Below, one piece after another: positions 1-10,277 of a stretch of DNA of 64,000 nt. The notes beneath the pieces were generated by a model. It did not search any database, was not told where the DNA came from, and saw nothing but the letters and a program-made list of their open reading frames with translations. Numbering within the stretch: position 1 is the stretch's first letter; every line of letters starts with the position of its first letter. Position numbers and translations under genes: made by a program. Source of the DNA: Waddliaceae bacterium (GTDB taxonomy: Bacteria > Chlamydiota > Chlamydiia > Chlamydiales > GCA-2709385); contig PAQS01000040.1 of the NCBI GenBank assembly GCA_002709385.1, positions 183,205 to 247,204 on the forward strand. Reading direction: 5' to 3'.

Positions 1-108
1 CTTTAAAAAGTAGTAAATAAAAACTTCAACTATATATTTATAGTAACTAAATTAGAAGAATCTAGATTCATCTGAGCGAAGCACATAAACGTAAACGCGG
101 AGATAGAA
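1..108. other. Leader region before the first gene
   Basis: AT-rich DNA upstream of the envelope operon. A GGAGA ribosome-binding site lies just before the ATG at 109. No clear promoter hexamer pair stands out, and the true promoter may lie outside the window. Confidence 0.4.
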
Positions 109-1824
109 ATGCAACGAAATAAATTATTGAAAAACGTTATTTCTTGGGGACTCGCTTTATCGTGTGTATGTGCTTCACCAACGATTGAAGCGCTGAAATT
201 TGAATCGGATAGCGGTGATATTCATGGTTCATTCGATAATACAATCAGTTATGGATTGGGAATGAGGACTCAGCGTCAAGACCCACGAATTATTGGTGTG
301 GGAAATGGCGGTACTTTTTTATCACTGAATGAAGATGATGGAAACTTAAATTACGACCAGTGGGATCTTTATTCTAATGCAATAAAATCTGTTCATGAAC
401 TTGAAGTAAATAAAGATGAATTTGGTCTTTTCTTACGAGGTATTGCTCTCTATGATATTGAAATCATGCATGGAGATACTCGAAGGACGGCTCTTGGGCC
501 TATAGCTGAGAGTCGGATGGGAAAAGACTTATCTCTTCTAGATGCATATATCACCTATACTGGTGACACTGAAAAAGATAAACCATTTACCCTACGTATA
601 GGAAATCAAGTATTAAACTGGGGAGAGAGTACATTTATCCAGAATGGGATTAATAGTATGATGCCTCTGGATGTATCACGATTGCGTGTAGCTGGAGCAG
701 AGCTACGAGAAGCTTTTCTTCCTGTATGGATGGCTTTTATCGATTATGGAATTTCAGAAAAGATATCTATAGGTGGTTTTTGTCAGTTTTCTTGGAGAGA
801 AACTCGGATAGAACCAAAAGGAACTTTCTTCTCTACTAATGACTATGTGAGTCCTGATGGAACTTATGTAATGGTTAGTCCTACAGGAGATGATACACAA
901 AGCTGTGCAGATACACTATGTGCTATGGGCGGAGGAGCTGGTATTTTTGGGCAATCTGCAAATCGAGGTGAAGATGTTTCTGGTAGTGACCGAGGAAATT
1001 TTGGGGTTAATTTACGCTACTATGAGCCTGATTTAAATGAGACAGAGTTTGGTCTCTATTTCTTACAGTATAGTTCACGTTTACCAGTGGTATCTGGATA
1101 TAAAGGAAATGCGATTCCTATATTAGGACCGGGAGCATACATTCCTGATTCATACTACTTTGTAGAGTATCCAGATGATATTCATCTTTTAGGCTTAAGT
1201 TTCAATACAATGCTCGGAAAAATTGCTCTGCAAGGAGAGTATTCGCTCAAAATTGATCAGCCATTACAAATTTCAGGATATGAAATTATTTTAGCAGTTC
1301 TTGGTTCTGCATCACCTGTAAGCCAATTAGGGGCTTTTCCAGATGCTTCAGAAATTACCGGTTTTAGAAGAAAAACGGTGAGCCAAATGCAGTTTACAGC
1401 AACAAAGATGTTTGGTCCGTGCGGTGTCATGAGCTCTTCAGCAATTCTAGCAGAAGTGGGTGCTATGTATATTCATGGTTTTCCGGACCAATCAACGTTG
1501 CGCTTTGATGGTCCAGGTACAATAGGTTCAGGAGGACAAGGTTATGCAACAAGGTTTTCAGGTGGATATAATCTTGTATTATTAGGGACTTTCGACAAAG
1601 TCAATGCTCAAACTTATATTGCATTTGCTCATGATGTATCTGGTCGTTCTCCTCTTCCTCTTAGCAATTTTGTGAAAAATCGAAAATCGATCACTCTTTC
1701 AGGTGAAATACGTCGTCATGCACTGTCATGGAAAGCAACATTTTCGCACTTTTTCAGCGGTGGAACACACAATCTTTTAAGAGATAGAGATCATATAACA
1801 CTAAGTTCCACAGTATCTTTCTAG
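109..1824 (+). CDS. DUF1302 family outer-membrane beta-barrel protein
   Basis: A 571-residue protein with an N-terminal signal peptide (charged MQRNK, then a hydrophobic stretch to about residue 28). The rest is a long beta-rich body of alternating aromatic and polar strands, ending in a Phe as outer-membrane barrels often do. The family resemblance is DUF1302. Proteins of this family commonly sit beside DUF1329, YCF48-like and RND exporter genes, exactly as here, and are thought to take part in envelope lipid or hydrophobic-compound transport; no precise function is established. It is the first gene of a tightly spaced four-gene operon. The ATG at 109 is preceded by a good GGAGA site. Confidence 0.75.
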   Translation: MQRNKLLKNVISWGLALSCVCASPTIEALKFESDSGDIHGSFDNTISYGLGMRTQRQDPRIIGVGNGGTFLSLNEDDGNLNYDQWDLYSNAIKSVHELEVNKDEFGLFLRGIALYDIEIMHGDTRRTALGPIAESRMGKDLSLLDAYITYTGDTEKDKPFTLRIGNQVLNWGESTFIQNGINSMMPLDVSRLRVAGAELREAFLPVWMAFIDYGISEKISIGGFCQFSWRETRIEPKGTFFSTNDYVSPDGTYVMVSPTGDDTQSCADTLCAMGGGAGIFGQSANRGEDVSGSDRGNFGVNLRYYEPDLNETEFGLYFLQYSSRLPVVSGYKGNAIPILGPGAYIPDSYYFVEYPDDIHLLGLSFNTMLGKIALQGEYSLKIDQPLQISGYEIILAVLGSASPVSQLGAFPDASEITGFRRKTVSQMQFTATKMFGPCGVMSSSAILAEVGAMYIHGFPDQSTLRFDGPGTIGSGGQGYATRFSGGYNLVLLGTFDKVNAQTYIAFAHDVSGRSPLPLSNFVKNRKSITLSGEIRRHALSWKATFSHFFSGGTHNLLRDRDHITLSSTVSF

Positions 1825-1833
1825 GGGGTTTTA

Positions 1834-3186
1834 ATGAGATCAATTTTGCAAGCATTGGGTTTCACTTTGCTTTTACCACTTGCTCTTTCGGCAAAGGTAG
1901 ATGTGGAAACTGCAAAGCAATTAGAAGAAAATCTGACTCCTTTAGGAGCAGAGCGTATGGGAAATACTGATGGTTCTATTCCTGAATGGACAGGAGGAAT
2001 TACGGAGAAACCAGAGTCTTATGTCCATGGAGAACATTTTGTAAATCCATTTGAAGGCGAAGAAATTTTATTTACGATCACTTCAAGTAATATGGAAGAA
2101 TACAAAGAATTTTTGTCTCCAGGACAAGTAGCGATGTTTCAGCGCTATCCTGAATCTTTCCAAATGCCTATCTATCCTACTCATCGAAGTGCCTCATATC
2201 CAGAATTTGTATATGAAGCGCTTAAGCAAAATGCCATCAATGCAGAACTTGTTGCTGATGGGAATGGCTTAAAAAATGCAAGAGTTACAGCACCATTTCC
2301 GATTCCTCAAAATGGCTTAGAAGTTATTTGGAATCATTTAGTTCGTTACCGAGGAGAGCAAGCACAACGTGAGGTAGCACAAGCCGCTCCTCTAGCCAAT
2401 GGCTCTTATCAAATAGTGCATATTAAAGAAGATATCTATTATCCCTACAATAACCCAGAGTCCACAATGGAGACTTTAAAAAATAGGGTAGGATATTTCT
2501 TACAAAAAGTTACTGCACCTGCATATTTAGCAGGAACTATTTTGCTTGTTCATGAAACACTCAATCAGTCGGAAGAACCTCGTTCTGCTTGGACATATAA
2601 TCCAGGACAAAGAAGAGTGCGACGAGCTCCAAATATAGCTTACGATAATCCAGGAACAGCTTCAGATGGTCAGAGAACTACAGACCAATATGATATGTTC
2701 AATGGGGCTCCTGATCGATACGATTGGACCCTTATCGGTAAAAAAGAAATTTTCGTTCCTTACAATGCTTATCCTATCCAAAGCCCAAAAATTAAATACA
2801 AAGATCTTTTGCGTGCTGGGCATATGAACCCTGAACATACACGTTATGAAAAGCACCGTGTATGGGTTTTAGAAGCAAACGTGAAGAAAGAGTTTAAACA
2901 CATCTTTCCTAAACGAGTTTTCTACTTAGACGAAGATAGTTGGCAAATCCTAGTAGCTGATCAGTATGATTCTAGAGGACAAATTTGGCGTTTATCAGAG
3001 GCACATTGTCTAAACTATTACAATGTTCCAACAATCTTAGACACAATTCAAGTTCACTACGATTTGTTAAATGGACGCTACCTTGTATTTGGAATGAAAA
3101 ATGAAGGACGTATCGAAAATTTCGATGTGGAGCTTCAAGTAGCAGATTTTACACCGCAACGCCTGCGACGTGCAGGTAGACGATAG
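1834..3186 (+). CDS. DUF1329 family exported protein
   Basis: A 450-residue protein with a signal peptide (about residues 1-20, ending near ALSA). The mature N-terminus carries the DUF1329 hallmark around residues 30-55: LTPLGAERMGN followed by DGSIPEWTGGI. DUF1329 proteins are LolA/LolB-like periplasmic or outer-membrane-associated proteins genetically tied to DUF1302 barrels. The gene starts only nine bases after the DUF1302 stop, with a GGGGG-rich site before the ATG, so the two are cotranscribed. Role in lipid handling across the periplasm is inferred from fold and context. Confidence 0.78.
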   Translation: MRSILQALGFTLLLPLALSAKVDVETAKQLEENLTPLGAERMGNTDGSIPEWTGGITEKPESYVHGEHFVNPFEGEEILFTITSSNMEEYKEFLSPGQVAMFQRYPESFQMPIYPTHRSASYPEFVYEALKQNAINAELVADGNGLKNARVTAPFPIPQNGLEVIWNHLVRYRGEQAQREVAQAAPLANGSYQIVHIKEDIYYPYNNPESTMETLKNRVGYFLQKVTAPAYLAGTILLVHETLNQSEEPRSAWTYNPGQRRVRRAPNIAYDNPGTASDGQRTTDQYDMFNGAPDRYDWTLIGKKEIFVPYNAYPIQSPKIKYKDLLRAGHMNPEHTRYEKHRVWVLEANVKKEFKHIFPKRVFYLDEDSWQILVADQYDSRGQIWRLSEAHCLNYYNVPTILDTIQVHYDLLNGRYLVFGMKNEGRIENFDVELQVADFTPQRLRRAGRR

Positions 3187-3194
3187 GTGCTCCT

Positions 3195-4103
3195 ATGAGA
3201 CAAGTGACTCTCCTGATTGCTTTGACGATTGCGACAATAATATATGCTGGCTCTGAGAAGATAGAGCCAGCTTTATTTTTACCAAAAGCAATAAGCGGAA
3301 TGGTTTCAGGGCTTCTCCGTGTAGATGAGCAGATCTTAGCTGTAGGAGAACGTGGTCATATTCTTTCGACAAATTTAAAATTAGAAAAAATAGAACAAGA
3401 AAACTCTCCTGTAAATCAATTCATGACAGGAATTACAGCAAATAAACAAGGAACACTATTTGTTCTAGGTCATGATGGATTACTACTCAAAGGCACAAAA
3501 AACCATTGGTCTGTTCAAAAGCTAGATCAAGATATCAATAATCCCTTATTCGATCTTGTATTTAATCAGTACAATATTGGTTTAGCAGTAGGAGCATATG
3601 GAACTTTATTGCTATCACAAGATGGCGGTGAAACTTGGGAAGAAAGTGTTATTGATGAAGAAGAGCCACATCTTTATTCAGTGGCTATTGATGAAAGAAA
3701 TAATTTCTATGTTTCAGGTGAGTTTGGAACTCTAGTTAAATTTAGTCCTGACGGCACATTATTATGGAAGTTAGATACAGAGATAGAGTCGACATTTTTT
3801 GGATTAGAACTACTTTCTGAGAATAATTTCTATGTCTATGGACTCCGTGGAACAGTCTTCTATACGAAAAATGGAAAAGATTTTGAGAAAATTGATTTAC
3901 ATACTCAAGCTTCTATATTTTGTTCCACAAAGCGTAATGATGAAGTGATTTTCTGTGGAAGCGATGGAGTTATTATCGGATATGATGGAAAAAATATACG
4001 AAATTACTCTTTGAGTGAAAGAGTTCATGTAACATCTGTTTTAAATGATGAAAATCGTTTAATTATCGGTACAAGCAAAGGCTTGAAGGAAGTGAAGCTA
4101 TGA
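3195..4103 (+). CDS. Exported YCF48/BNR-type beta-propeller protein
   Basis: A 302-residue protein with a signal peptide (about residues 1-19). Repeated blade motifs of the form AVGxxGTLLLSxDGGETW (near residues 130-155) and VYGLRGTVFYTKNGKDF (near 210-230) mark a YCF48/BNR propeller. In other bacteria such propellers are encoded beside DUF1302/DUF1329 and an RND exporter, and probably act as a periplasmic assembly or coupling subunit. It starts eight bases after the DUF1329 stop and overlaps the RND gene by four bases (ATGA), indicating translational coupling. Confidence 0.7.
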   Translation: MRQVTLLIALTIATIIYAGSEKIEPALFLPKAISGMVSGLLRVDEQILAVGERGHILSTNLKLEKIEQENSPVNQFMTGITANKQGTLFVLGHDGLLLKGTKNHWSVQKLDQDINNPLFDLVFNQYNIGLAVGAYGTLLLSQDGGETWEESVIDEEEPHLYSVAIDERNNFYVSGEFGTLVKFSPDGTLLWKLDTEIESTFFGLELLSENNFYVYGLRGTVFYTKNGKDFEKIDLHTQASIFCSTKRNDEVIFCGSDGVIIGYDGKNIRNYSLSERVHVTSVLNDENRLIIGTSKGLKEVKL

Positions 4104-6406
4104 TCAAAACAATCGCTCACTTTGTATTTCGTTATGCCTATTTTGTAATGGCAATTCTCTTTGCTGTTTCTTTCTTTTTTGCATTTGAAGTAAGTAAACT
4201 CAAAATAGATGCTGGGTTCGAAAAACAGCTTCCTTATGCTCATCCTTATATCAATACAATGACCCAATATCGTGAGGAATTCGGTGGAGAAGATCGCATA
4301 TTTATTGCAGTAAGTCCCAAAAAAGGGGATATCTTTTCTGCTAATTTTCTTACACAGTTTAAGGCGATCTCTGATGAAGCTCATTATATAAGTGGAGCAA
4401 ATAGATCATGGATAGAATCATTATTTACTCCTAATGTTCGTTTTACAGAAGTTGTGGATGGAGGATTTGCTGGTGGAAATGTCATTCCAGCAGATTTTGA
4501 TGCGTCACCGGAAGCTGTAGAGCAAGTTAGACAAAACGTATTGAAGTCTTCTATTATCGGAAGGCTTGTTGCAAACGACTTTTCATCGGCAATGATTAGT
4601 TTACAATTAGCCGAACATAACCCAAGTACAGGAGAAAAGTTAGACCCTCTCTTAGTTGCTCAAGAACTCGAAAAAAATATACGTGAACGCTATCAGAGCG
4701 ATGATATTGAAATTCGTATCATAGGCTTTGCGAAGGTTCTCGGAGATATAGCAGAAGGAGCTATAGGAGTCGTTTTTTTTATGCTTGGAGCAGTGTTACT
4801 TGTTACTTGCTTACTAAAAGGATTTGTACATTCCTGGTCATTTACTCTATCTGTTATTTTTTGTTCCCTTATTGCTGTGGTATGGAATTTAGGTTTACTT
4901 TCTTTTCTAGGATTTGGATTAGATCCAATGTCGATGCTGATTCCGTTCCTAATTTTTGCAATTGGAGTTTCACATGGAATCCAAATTCTTAATAGAGTAC
5001 AGCATCATGTGGTTGAAGGAGGAACTGTATACGAAGGAGCTTTAGAAACATTTAGAGTACTATTTGCACCTGGATTAGTAGCCCTGTTAAGTGATACGAT
5101 TGGTTTTTTCACTATTCGTCTTATCAAAATACAAATGATCCAAGATTTAGCGATTACAGCTAGCTTAGGTGTTCTTGCGTTGATTTTGACTAATCTTCTT
5201 TTACTTCCGCTTATACTATCGAAACTTACTTTGAAAAAGATCCACGTGGAACAGCTTCTAAAGGGACGAAAACAACGTGAAAAATGGTGGATCGCTTTAT
5301 CGCAGCTTAGCCGCCGTAAAGCGGCTTTTTCAATGATGATTTTTGTAAGCATTCTCGTCATTTATTGTTCTAGTATGGCTCAAAATTTAGATATTGGAGA
5401 TAGCCAGGAAGGTGTTCCTGAATTATGGGGAAATGCACGGTATAACCAAGATACAGCTTATATAACAGACAAGTTCTCTGTTGGAGCTGATGTTCTAAAT
5501 GTAATTGCTGAATCGGTTGATAATGCATGTATCCGGCATGATATTGTGAAACTTATGGATAAGTTTCAGTGGGTTTTATCAAATAATCCACATGTTCAAG
5601 GAACCCTTAGTCTGCCTCAAGTAATGAAAATTGTATCTGCAGCTTGGAATGAGGGACACCCAAAATGGCAAGAGTTACCTAGAAATTCTAGCAGTTTGGG
5701 ACAGGCAGCTTCAGCTGTAGAAACTTCTACAGGCCTTTTAAATCTGGCTTGTAATGCAATGCCAATTATGATTTTTCTCAAAGATCATAAAGCTGAAAGT
5801 ATCAATTCGGTAATAACAGAGATCAAAAAGTTTACGGAGAAGCATCCTCATCCAGACCTTACTTTTTCTCTAGCAACAGGAAATGTTGGAGTGATGGCAG
5901 CAACTAACGATACAATATCTGCCGCGCAATACCCAATTTTACTATGGATCTATGGTGCTGTAGGTACTCTCTGTTTGTGTTTATTTCGTTCTTTGAGAGC
6001 AACTTTATGTGTACTAGCACCCTTAGCTCTAGTTTCTATTTTAACCTATGCACTGATGAATCACTTGCAGATAGGTTTAAAAACTTCTACGTTACCAATA
6101 GCAGCCCTAGGAGTAGGAATAGGTGTAGATTATGGAATCTATATTTTTTCACAACTGAAGCAGTATCTAGATAGGGGAGAAAGTCTACAGAAATCTTTTC
6201 AAGAAACATTAGCTGTGAATGGAACAGCAGTTCTTGTTACAGGGTTTGTTCTCTCTTTAGCTGTCAGCACTTGGTCGTTTTCTACACTAAAATTTCAAGC
6301 CGATATGGGATTGTTATTTGCGTTTATGCTCTTCGCTAATATGTGTGCTGCGCTGACTCTCATTCCGGCATTAAGCTATTTTTTATATCCTAAAAATAGA
6401 GCGTAA
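4100..6406 (+). CDS. RND superfamily exporter (MMPL/HpnN-like)
   Basis: A 768-residue inner-membrane protein with two copies of the RND half: one TM near residues 12-30, a periplasmic loop, then a bundle of about five TMs (residues 225-375), repeated at about 415-435 and 615-760. The motif GVGIGVDYGIYIFS in the second bundle and IGVSHGIQILNR in the first are the conserved TM4-like segments of MMPL-type RND proteins. Such exporters are proton-driven and move lipids or hydrophobic molecules. It is the last gene of the envelope operon, coupled to the propeller gene by an ATGA overlap. Substrate unknown. Confidence 0.85.
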   Translation: MIKTIAHFVFRYAYFVMAILFAVSFFFAFEVSKLKIDAGFEKQLPYAHPYINTMTQYREEFGGEDRIFIAVSPKKGDIFSANFLTQFKAISDEAHYISGANRSWIESLFTPNVRFTEVVDGGFAGGNVIPADFDASPEAVEQVRQNVLKSSIIGRLVANDFSSAMISLQLAEHNPSTGEKLDPLLVAQELEKNIRERYQSDDIEIRIIGFAKVLGDIAEGAIGVVFFMLGAVLLVTCLLKGFVHSWSFTLSVIFCSLIAVVWNLGLLSFLGFGLDPMSMLIPFLIFAIGVSHGIQILNRVQHHVVEGGTVYEGALETFRVLFAPGLVALLSDTIGFFTIRLIKIQMIQDLAITASLGVLALILTNLLLLPLILSKLTLKKIHVEQLLKGRKQREKWWIALSQLSRRKAAFSMMIFVSILVIYCSSMAQNLDIGDSQEGVPELWGNARYNQDTAYITDKFSVGADVLNVIAESVDNACIRHDIVKLMDKFQWVLSNNPHVQGTLSLPQVMKIVSAAWNEGHPKWQELPRNSSSLGQAASAVETSTGLLNLACNAMPIMIFLKDHKAESINSVITEIKKFTEKHPHPDLTFSLATGNVGVMAATNDTISAAQYPILLWIYGAVGTLCLCLFRSLRATLCVLAPLALVSILTYALMNHLQIGLKTSTLPIAALGVGIGVDYGIYIFSQLKQYLDRGESLQKSFQETLAVNGTAVLVTGFVLSLAVSTWSFSTLKFQADMGLLFAFMLFANMCAALTLIPALSYFLYPKNRA

Positions 6407-6420
6407 AAACAGGAATAATC

Positions 6421-6443
6421 TAGGGCATTAAAAATATGCCCTA
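6421..6443. terminator. Hairpin between convergent genes
   Basis: TAGGGCAT and ATGCCCTA form an eight-base perfect stem with a seven-base AT loop, between the RND stop and the end of the facing SnoaL-like gene. The T-run is weak on both sides, so termination efficiency is uncertain. Confidence 0.5.
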
Positions 6444-6458
6444 AAACATTTCTTAGGC

Positions 6459-6842
6459 TTATAAAGCAGATGTAAGTGGACGGTAATCAACAGACGCCCA
6501 ATGTTCAATCACTTTTTCGTTATGGCAGCGGAAACAAGTTAAACCGTGAAATATTACTTTCTCTCCTGTAGCAGCAATGTCTTTGATAGAATTTGTAAAA
6601 GTGCCTTCTACTTTCCAATGAACAACTACAATATCTTTTTCAATACTGTCGTGTAGAGGAGTAATTTTTGCATCAGGAATCGCAATTAACCACTTTTTCG
6701 CTAATTCAACAACAGCATTTCCTCCTTTAAGTAATGCATCTTTTCCGTGAATAGTAGCATCATCTGAGTAGATTTTTTGCATAGAATCCCATTCACGTTG
6801 ATTGTAAGCATCAAACCAGCATTTAAGTATTGTATCTTTCAT
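6459..6842 (-). CDS. SnoaL-like / NTF2-fold protein
   Basis: A 127-residue single-domain protein. The N-terminal helix with WFDAYNQREWD, then YSDDATIHG, and the C-terminal GLTCFRCHNEKVIEHW pattern match the SnoaL-like polyketide-cyclase/ester-cyclase branch of the NTF2 fold. Members are often small-molecule isomerases or simply binding proteins, and no substrate can be inferred. It is a stand-alone gene convergent with the RND operon. Start is the ATG ending at 6842. Confidence 0.7.
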   Translation of the reverse strand: MKDTILKCWFDAYNQREWDSMQKIYSDDATIHGKDALLKGGNAVVELAKKWLIAIPDAKITPLHDSIEKDIVVVHWKVEGTFTNSIKDIAATGEKVIFHGLTCFRCHNEKVIEHWASVDYRPLTSAL

Positions 6843-6980
6843 TGAAATATCCTTGTTTTATCAGCAAGTTTATGAAAAAACATAAAGCCTAAAAAACTCA
6901 GAAAAAAAGAACAATGAGCTAATTGACGTGATGCCATGACATAGCCATAATGTCTTAAATTCATTTATGGAAAGGCTTTA

Positions 6981-7844
6981 ATGATAGATATTTCGGATAA
7001 ATTAGTTAGGATTAATCAGGCTGATATCAGTGAAAAATGTATTCTTGATCGATTACCTAAAAATGTAAAACATTTATATTTGGAGCGCTGTGAACTACAT
7101 TTCGTTCCTGAGAAGATACGAACTTTTCAAGATTTGCAATTTTTGAGTTTATACAATAATCATATTACAGAATTACCAATATGGTTAGAAGAATTGAGGA
7201 ATTTAAGGCGATTGAATGTTAGTGCCAATCAACTGCCTATCCTTGATTCAAGAATAAGAAATCTAGAAAATCTTGAAGTCTTAGACCTTAACCATAATCT
7301 TTTGCAAGAAGTCCCCGAAGAATGTATTCAATTGTTAAAACTCAAATTTTTATACTTATCTGGTAATTGCTTAAGTGATCTTCCAGAAGGGATCGGAAGA
7401 CTCAAGTTTTTGAGGTATCTAAATATTAGCCACAATCAGTTTTCTCGATTACCAAAAGGGGTTTTTAATCCTTTTCTACAAGAGCTTCGTATGTATAACA
7501 ATGAAGTTGAAGAATTGTCTCATGAAATAAGTGGTCTTGTATCAGTAAGAGAGTTGCATTTTGATCGCAACAAAATCTGTTATATAACTCCAGATATATG
7601 TCATTTACAAAAACTTGAAGTTTTATCGTTTAGGGGAAATAGATTGAGAGAACTTCCTAAAGAAATAGCGACTTTGCAAAATTTACAGTTTTTAGATTTA
7701 AGAGAAAACGATCTAGAGGAAGTCCCCGAAGAGATTCAGATGTTAACGCACCTTAAAAGGTTAGATCTTCGTTTAAACCCAAAAATTCGTCTGCCTCAAT
7801 GGATTCAAACTTTAGAGGAATACGGCTGTCGTATTTATTTTTAA
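6981..7844 (+). CDS. Leucine-rich-repeat protein
   Basis: A 287-residue protein made almost wholly of about ten 23-residue leucine-rich repeats, with the pattern L..LPxxI..LxxLxxLxLxxNxL. Examples are LNVSANQLPIL, LDLNHNLLQEVPEE and LDLRENDLEEVPEE. There is no signal peptide or membrane segment. The short N-terminal cap and single-domain layout resemble LRR proteins of environmental chlamydiae and other intracellular bacteria, some of which are secreted effectors. An effector role here is inference only. The ATG at 6981 follows a GGAAAGG ribosome site. Confidence 0.85.
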   Translation: MIDISDKLVRINQADISEKCILDRLPKNVKHLYLERCELHFVPEKIRTFQDLQFLSLYNNHITELPIWLEELRNLRRLNVSANQLPILDSRIRNLENLEVLDLNHNLLQEVPEECIQLLKLKFLYLSGNCLSDLPEGIGRLKFLRYLNISHNQFSRLPKGVFNPFLQELRMYNNEVEELSHEISGLVSVRELHFDRNKICYITPDICHLQKLEVLSFRGNRLRELPKEIATLQNLQFLDLRENDLEEVPEEIQMLTHLKRLDLRLNPKIRLPQWIQTLEEYGCRIYF

Positions 7845-7858
7845 TAAGTTTTTTTTAA

Positions 7859-7890
7859 GAGCCTCGTTTCTATAGATAGAAACGAGGCTC
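7859..7890. terminator. Strong hairpin between convergent genes
   Basis: GAGCCTCGTTTCTA and its exact complement flank a four-base loop, giving a 14-bp perfect stem between the LRR gene and the VOC gene end. An eight-T run lies on the LRR side, before the stem on the plus strand, so it is not a textbook terminator in either direction. The location argues for bidirectional transcription stop. Confidence 0.6.
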
Positions 7891-7895
7891 TCTAA

Positions 7896-8282
7896 CTATG
7901 AATTTAGCTGTTCTACGATTTGAAATTTATTTCCAGATGCATCTTCGAACATTTGTAATTTGACGTGTCCAGGAACCTCGATCACATCACCTAACATTTT
8001 TGTGCCTTTTTCAATCATGCTTTGTTTCATAAGATTCAAGTCATCTACATCAAAAGTCATGATAGCATTTACACCAGCTTGAAGGAATTCCATACCATCG
8101 TTATATTGAGCAATTCCTAGCGCGGCTCCACCCTCAACTCCAGATAGTTCTGCCCAACCAAACTCTGCCGATTCGAAATTAACCTTAAGACCTAAAACTT
8201 CTGTGTAAAATTTAATAGCATCTTGCAGGTTATTAACAACAACCCAAGAAAGATTAGATTTTTTTATAGATAGATTAGACAT
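7896..8282 (-). CDS. VOC (glyoxalase/bleomycin-resistance) family protein
   Basis: A 128-residue protein of the vicinal-oxygen-chelate fold: [20 protein letters not shown] at the N-terminus and [19 protein letters not shown] at the C-terminus are the paired beta-alpha-beta-beta-beta modules. VOC proteins are metal-dependent lyases, dioxygenases or binding proteins, and the exact reaction is not predictable. I chose the ATG ending at 8282 because AGAGGAA lies just upstream. The frame is open further upstream but would run deep into mnmG. The start overlaps the mnmG stop by eight bases, suggesting coupling. Confidence 0.75.
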   Translation of the reverse strand: MSNLSIKKSNLSWVVVNNLQDAIKFYTEVLGLKVNFESAEFGWAELSGVEGGAALGIAQYNDGMEFLQAGVNAIMTFDVDDLNLMKQSMIEKGTKMLGDVIEVPGHVKLQMFEDASGNKFQIVEQLNS

Positions 8283-10140
8283 GAATTTCCTCTTCTTGAG
8301 TGATCGTATTTTTATCTGAATGTTTTCTAAGATGTACGCGCACAATAGAAATATCTGCAGGAGAAACTCCTGAAATGCGAGAAGCCTGTCCTAAATTCTG
8401 TGGACGTACTTTATTTAACTTCTCTTCTGCTTCTTTTCTTAGACCAGTAATCTTTTCAAAGGAGAGGTCATGAGGAATTTGTATTGTTTCTAATTTATCT
8501 AATTTAGAGATCTCAAGGTTTTGTCGATCGATATAGCCAGCATATTTCATGGATAATTCGATTTGAGCATTTAAGTCTGTACCATGATCAATAAAATCAT
8601 CAGGGTACTCTTTAAGCAAAGATTGATAAGTAAGTTCAGGTCTTCGCAACAACTGTGCTAAAGAAACACCCTTTCCATCGATTTGCTTAAAAATTTTTGC
8701 CAAGCGCTTGCACTCACTCTCTAGTGTTTGTTCTTTGGTGCAAATTGCTTGATACTGATCTTTATTAATCAAACCTAATTCGTATCCATACTTTCGTAGG
8801 CGTAGGTCGGCATTATCTTGCCTTAGAAGCAAACGGTGCTCTGCACGACTAGTAAACATACGGTAAGGTTCAGTTACTCCTTTGGTAACTAAATCATCAA
8901 TCATTACACCAATGTAAGCTTCAGAACGCTTTAAAATAAGAGGATCACGATTACGCACTTTACATACTGCATTGATACCTGCAATCAATCCTTGAGCGGC
9001 AGCTTCTTCATACCCAGTAGTACCGTTGATTTGTCCGGCTAAAAATAAACCTTCAATATGACGGGTTTCTAGAGTGTAATCAATATGGCCTGAAACAATG
9101 TAGTCATACTCAATTGCGTAAGCTGGACGAGTGATTTCAGCGTTACGAAGACTCGGTATACTATGTAGCATTGCCAATTGAACATCAAAAGGAAGTGAGG
9201 AAGAAATTCCATTTAAATAGACTTCTTGGGTGTCAATTCCTTCAGGTTCTAAAAAGATTTGGTGACGTTCTTTATCAGAAAAACGAACAACTTTATCTTC
9301 TATAGAAGGGCAGTAACGAGGGCCAATTCCCTGTATCGTGCCAGAATACATAGGAGAACGATGTAAGTTATCTTGTATGATTTTTTTTGTCTCTGCTGTG
9401 GTGTGCGTAATATAGCAAGAAACACGAGGAAGAGGGGTAAAGGTAGCTGGATCATAAGAGAATCGGATCTCTTCATTTCCTGATTGTTCTTCGCAAAGGC
9501 TCCAATCAATAGAACGGGCATGAACACGTGCAGGAGTTCCTGTTTTTAGGCGGTCAAGAACAAAACCATGTTGTTCTAAAACGGCAGAAAGACCTAAAGA
9601 AGGTTGGTCGCCAGCTCGTCCACCACTATACTGTACTTCGCCAATATGAAGTAATCCACGCATAAAGGTACCGGCTGAAAGAACAACAGTTTTTCCTTTG
9701 TAAGCGATTTTTTCTTTGGTAACGACTCCCTGAATTCGACCTTCTTCTACAAGCAAATCTTCTGTTGTTCCTTGCTTGATGAAAAGGTTTTCAGTCTGCT
9801 CGAGTTTAGACTTCATCCAAAACTGATAACGAACTTTATCTGCTTGCGCACGAGGAGCCCAAACTGCTGGTCCTTTCGTAGCATTAAGCATACGAAAATG
9901 TATTCCTGTCTGATCAATGCATTTACCCATTTCACCGCCGAGAGCATCAATCTCTCGAACCATATGGCCTTTGGCAATTCCACCAACAGCAGGGTTACAA
10001 CTCATTTTTGCAATCGTATCTAGATTCATTGTGAGAAGCAAAGTTTTTGCTCCCATACGAGCACCAGCAAGCGCAGCTTCACAACCAGCATGCCCAGCTC
10101 CGACAACAATCAGATCATATTCTTCAGGATAGGTCCACAT
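8275..10140 (-). CDS. mnmG: tRNA uridine-5-carboxymethylaminomethyl modification enzyme MnmG (GidA)
   Basis: About 621 residues, the full length of MnmG. The N-terminal FAD-binding Rossmann motif [12 protein letters not shown] is at about residues 12-23, and the family signatures [20 protein letters not shown] and [21 protein letters not shown] are intact. With MnmE it installs the cmnm5 group on wobble U34 of several tRNAs. I prefer the ATG ending at 10140 (MWTYPEEYD); an in-frame TTG nine bases upstream is also possible. Proximity to dnaB matches the gene order of chlamydiae. Confidence 0.95.
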   Translation of the reverse strand: MWTYPEEYDLIVVGAGHAGCEAALAGARMGAKTLLLTMNLDTIAKMSCNPAVGGIAKGHMVREIDALGGEMGKCIDQTGIHFRMLNATKGPAVWAPRAQADKVRYQFWMKSKLEQTENLFIKQGTTEDLLVEEGRIQGVVTKEKIAYKGKTVVLSAGTFMRGLLHIGEVQYSGGRAGDQPSLGLSAVLEQHGFVLDRLKTGTPARVHARSIDWSLCEEQSGNEEIRFSYDPATFTPLPRVSCYITHTTAETKKIIQDNLHRSPMYSGTIQGIGPRYCPSIEDKVVRFSDKERHQIFLEPEGIDTQEVYLNGISSSLPFDVQLAMLHSIPSLRNAEITRPAYAIEYDYIVSGHIDYTLETRHIEGLFLAGQINGTTGYEEAAAQGLIAGINAVCKVRNRDPLILKRSEAYIGVMIDDLVTKGVTEPYRMFTSRAEHRLLLRQDNADLRLRKYGYELGLINKDQYQAICTKEQTLESECKRLAKIFKQIDGKGVSLAQLLRRPELTYQSLLKEYPDDFIDHGTDLNAQIELSMKYAGYIDRQNLEISKLDKLETIQIPHDLSFEKITGLRKEAEEKLNKVRPQNLGQASRISGVSPADISIVRVHLRKHSDKNTITQEEEIHV

Positions 10141-10277
10141 TTCCAGCAACCATAATTATACAAAAAAAGACATCGATACAGTATAGCGTATCGATGTCGA
10201 AAAAGATAAACACCGTGACGAGACGGCAAAGTAGAGAATTAAACCCGTCAAAAATAAAACAAAGTTAATTAAAACTT

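Noticed and set aside
4025-4384. 119-codon minus-strand frame over the RND gene start
   Set aside because: Antisense shadow of the coupled propeller and RND genes; no domain.
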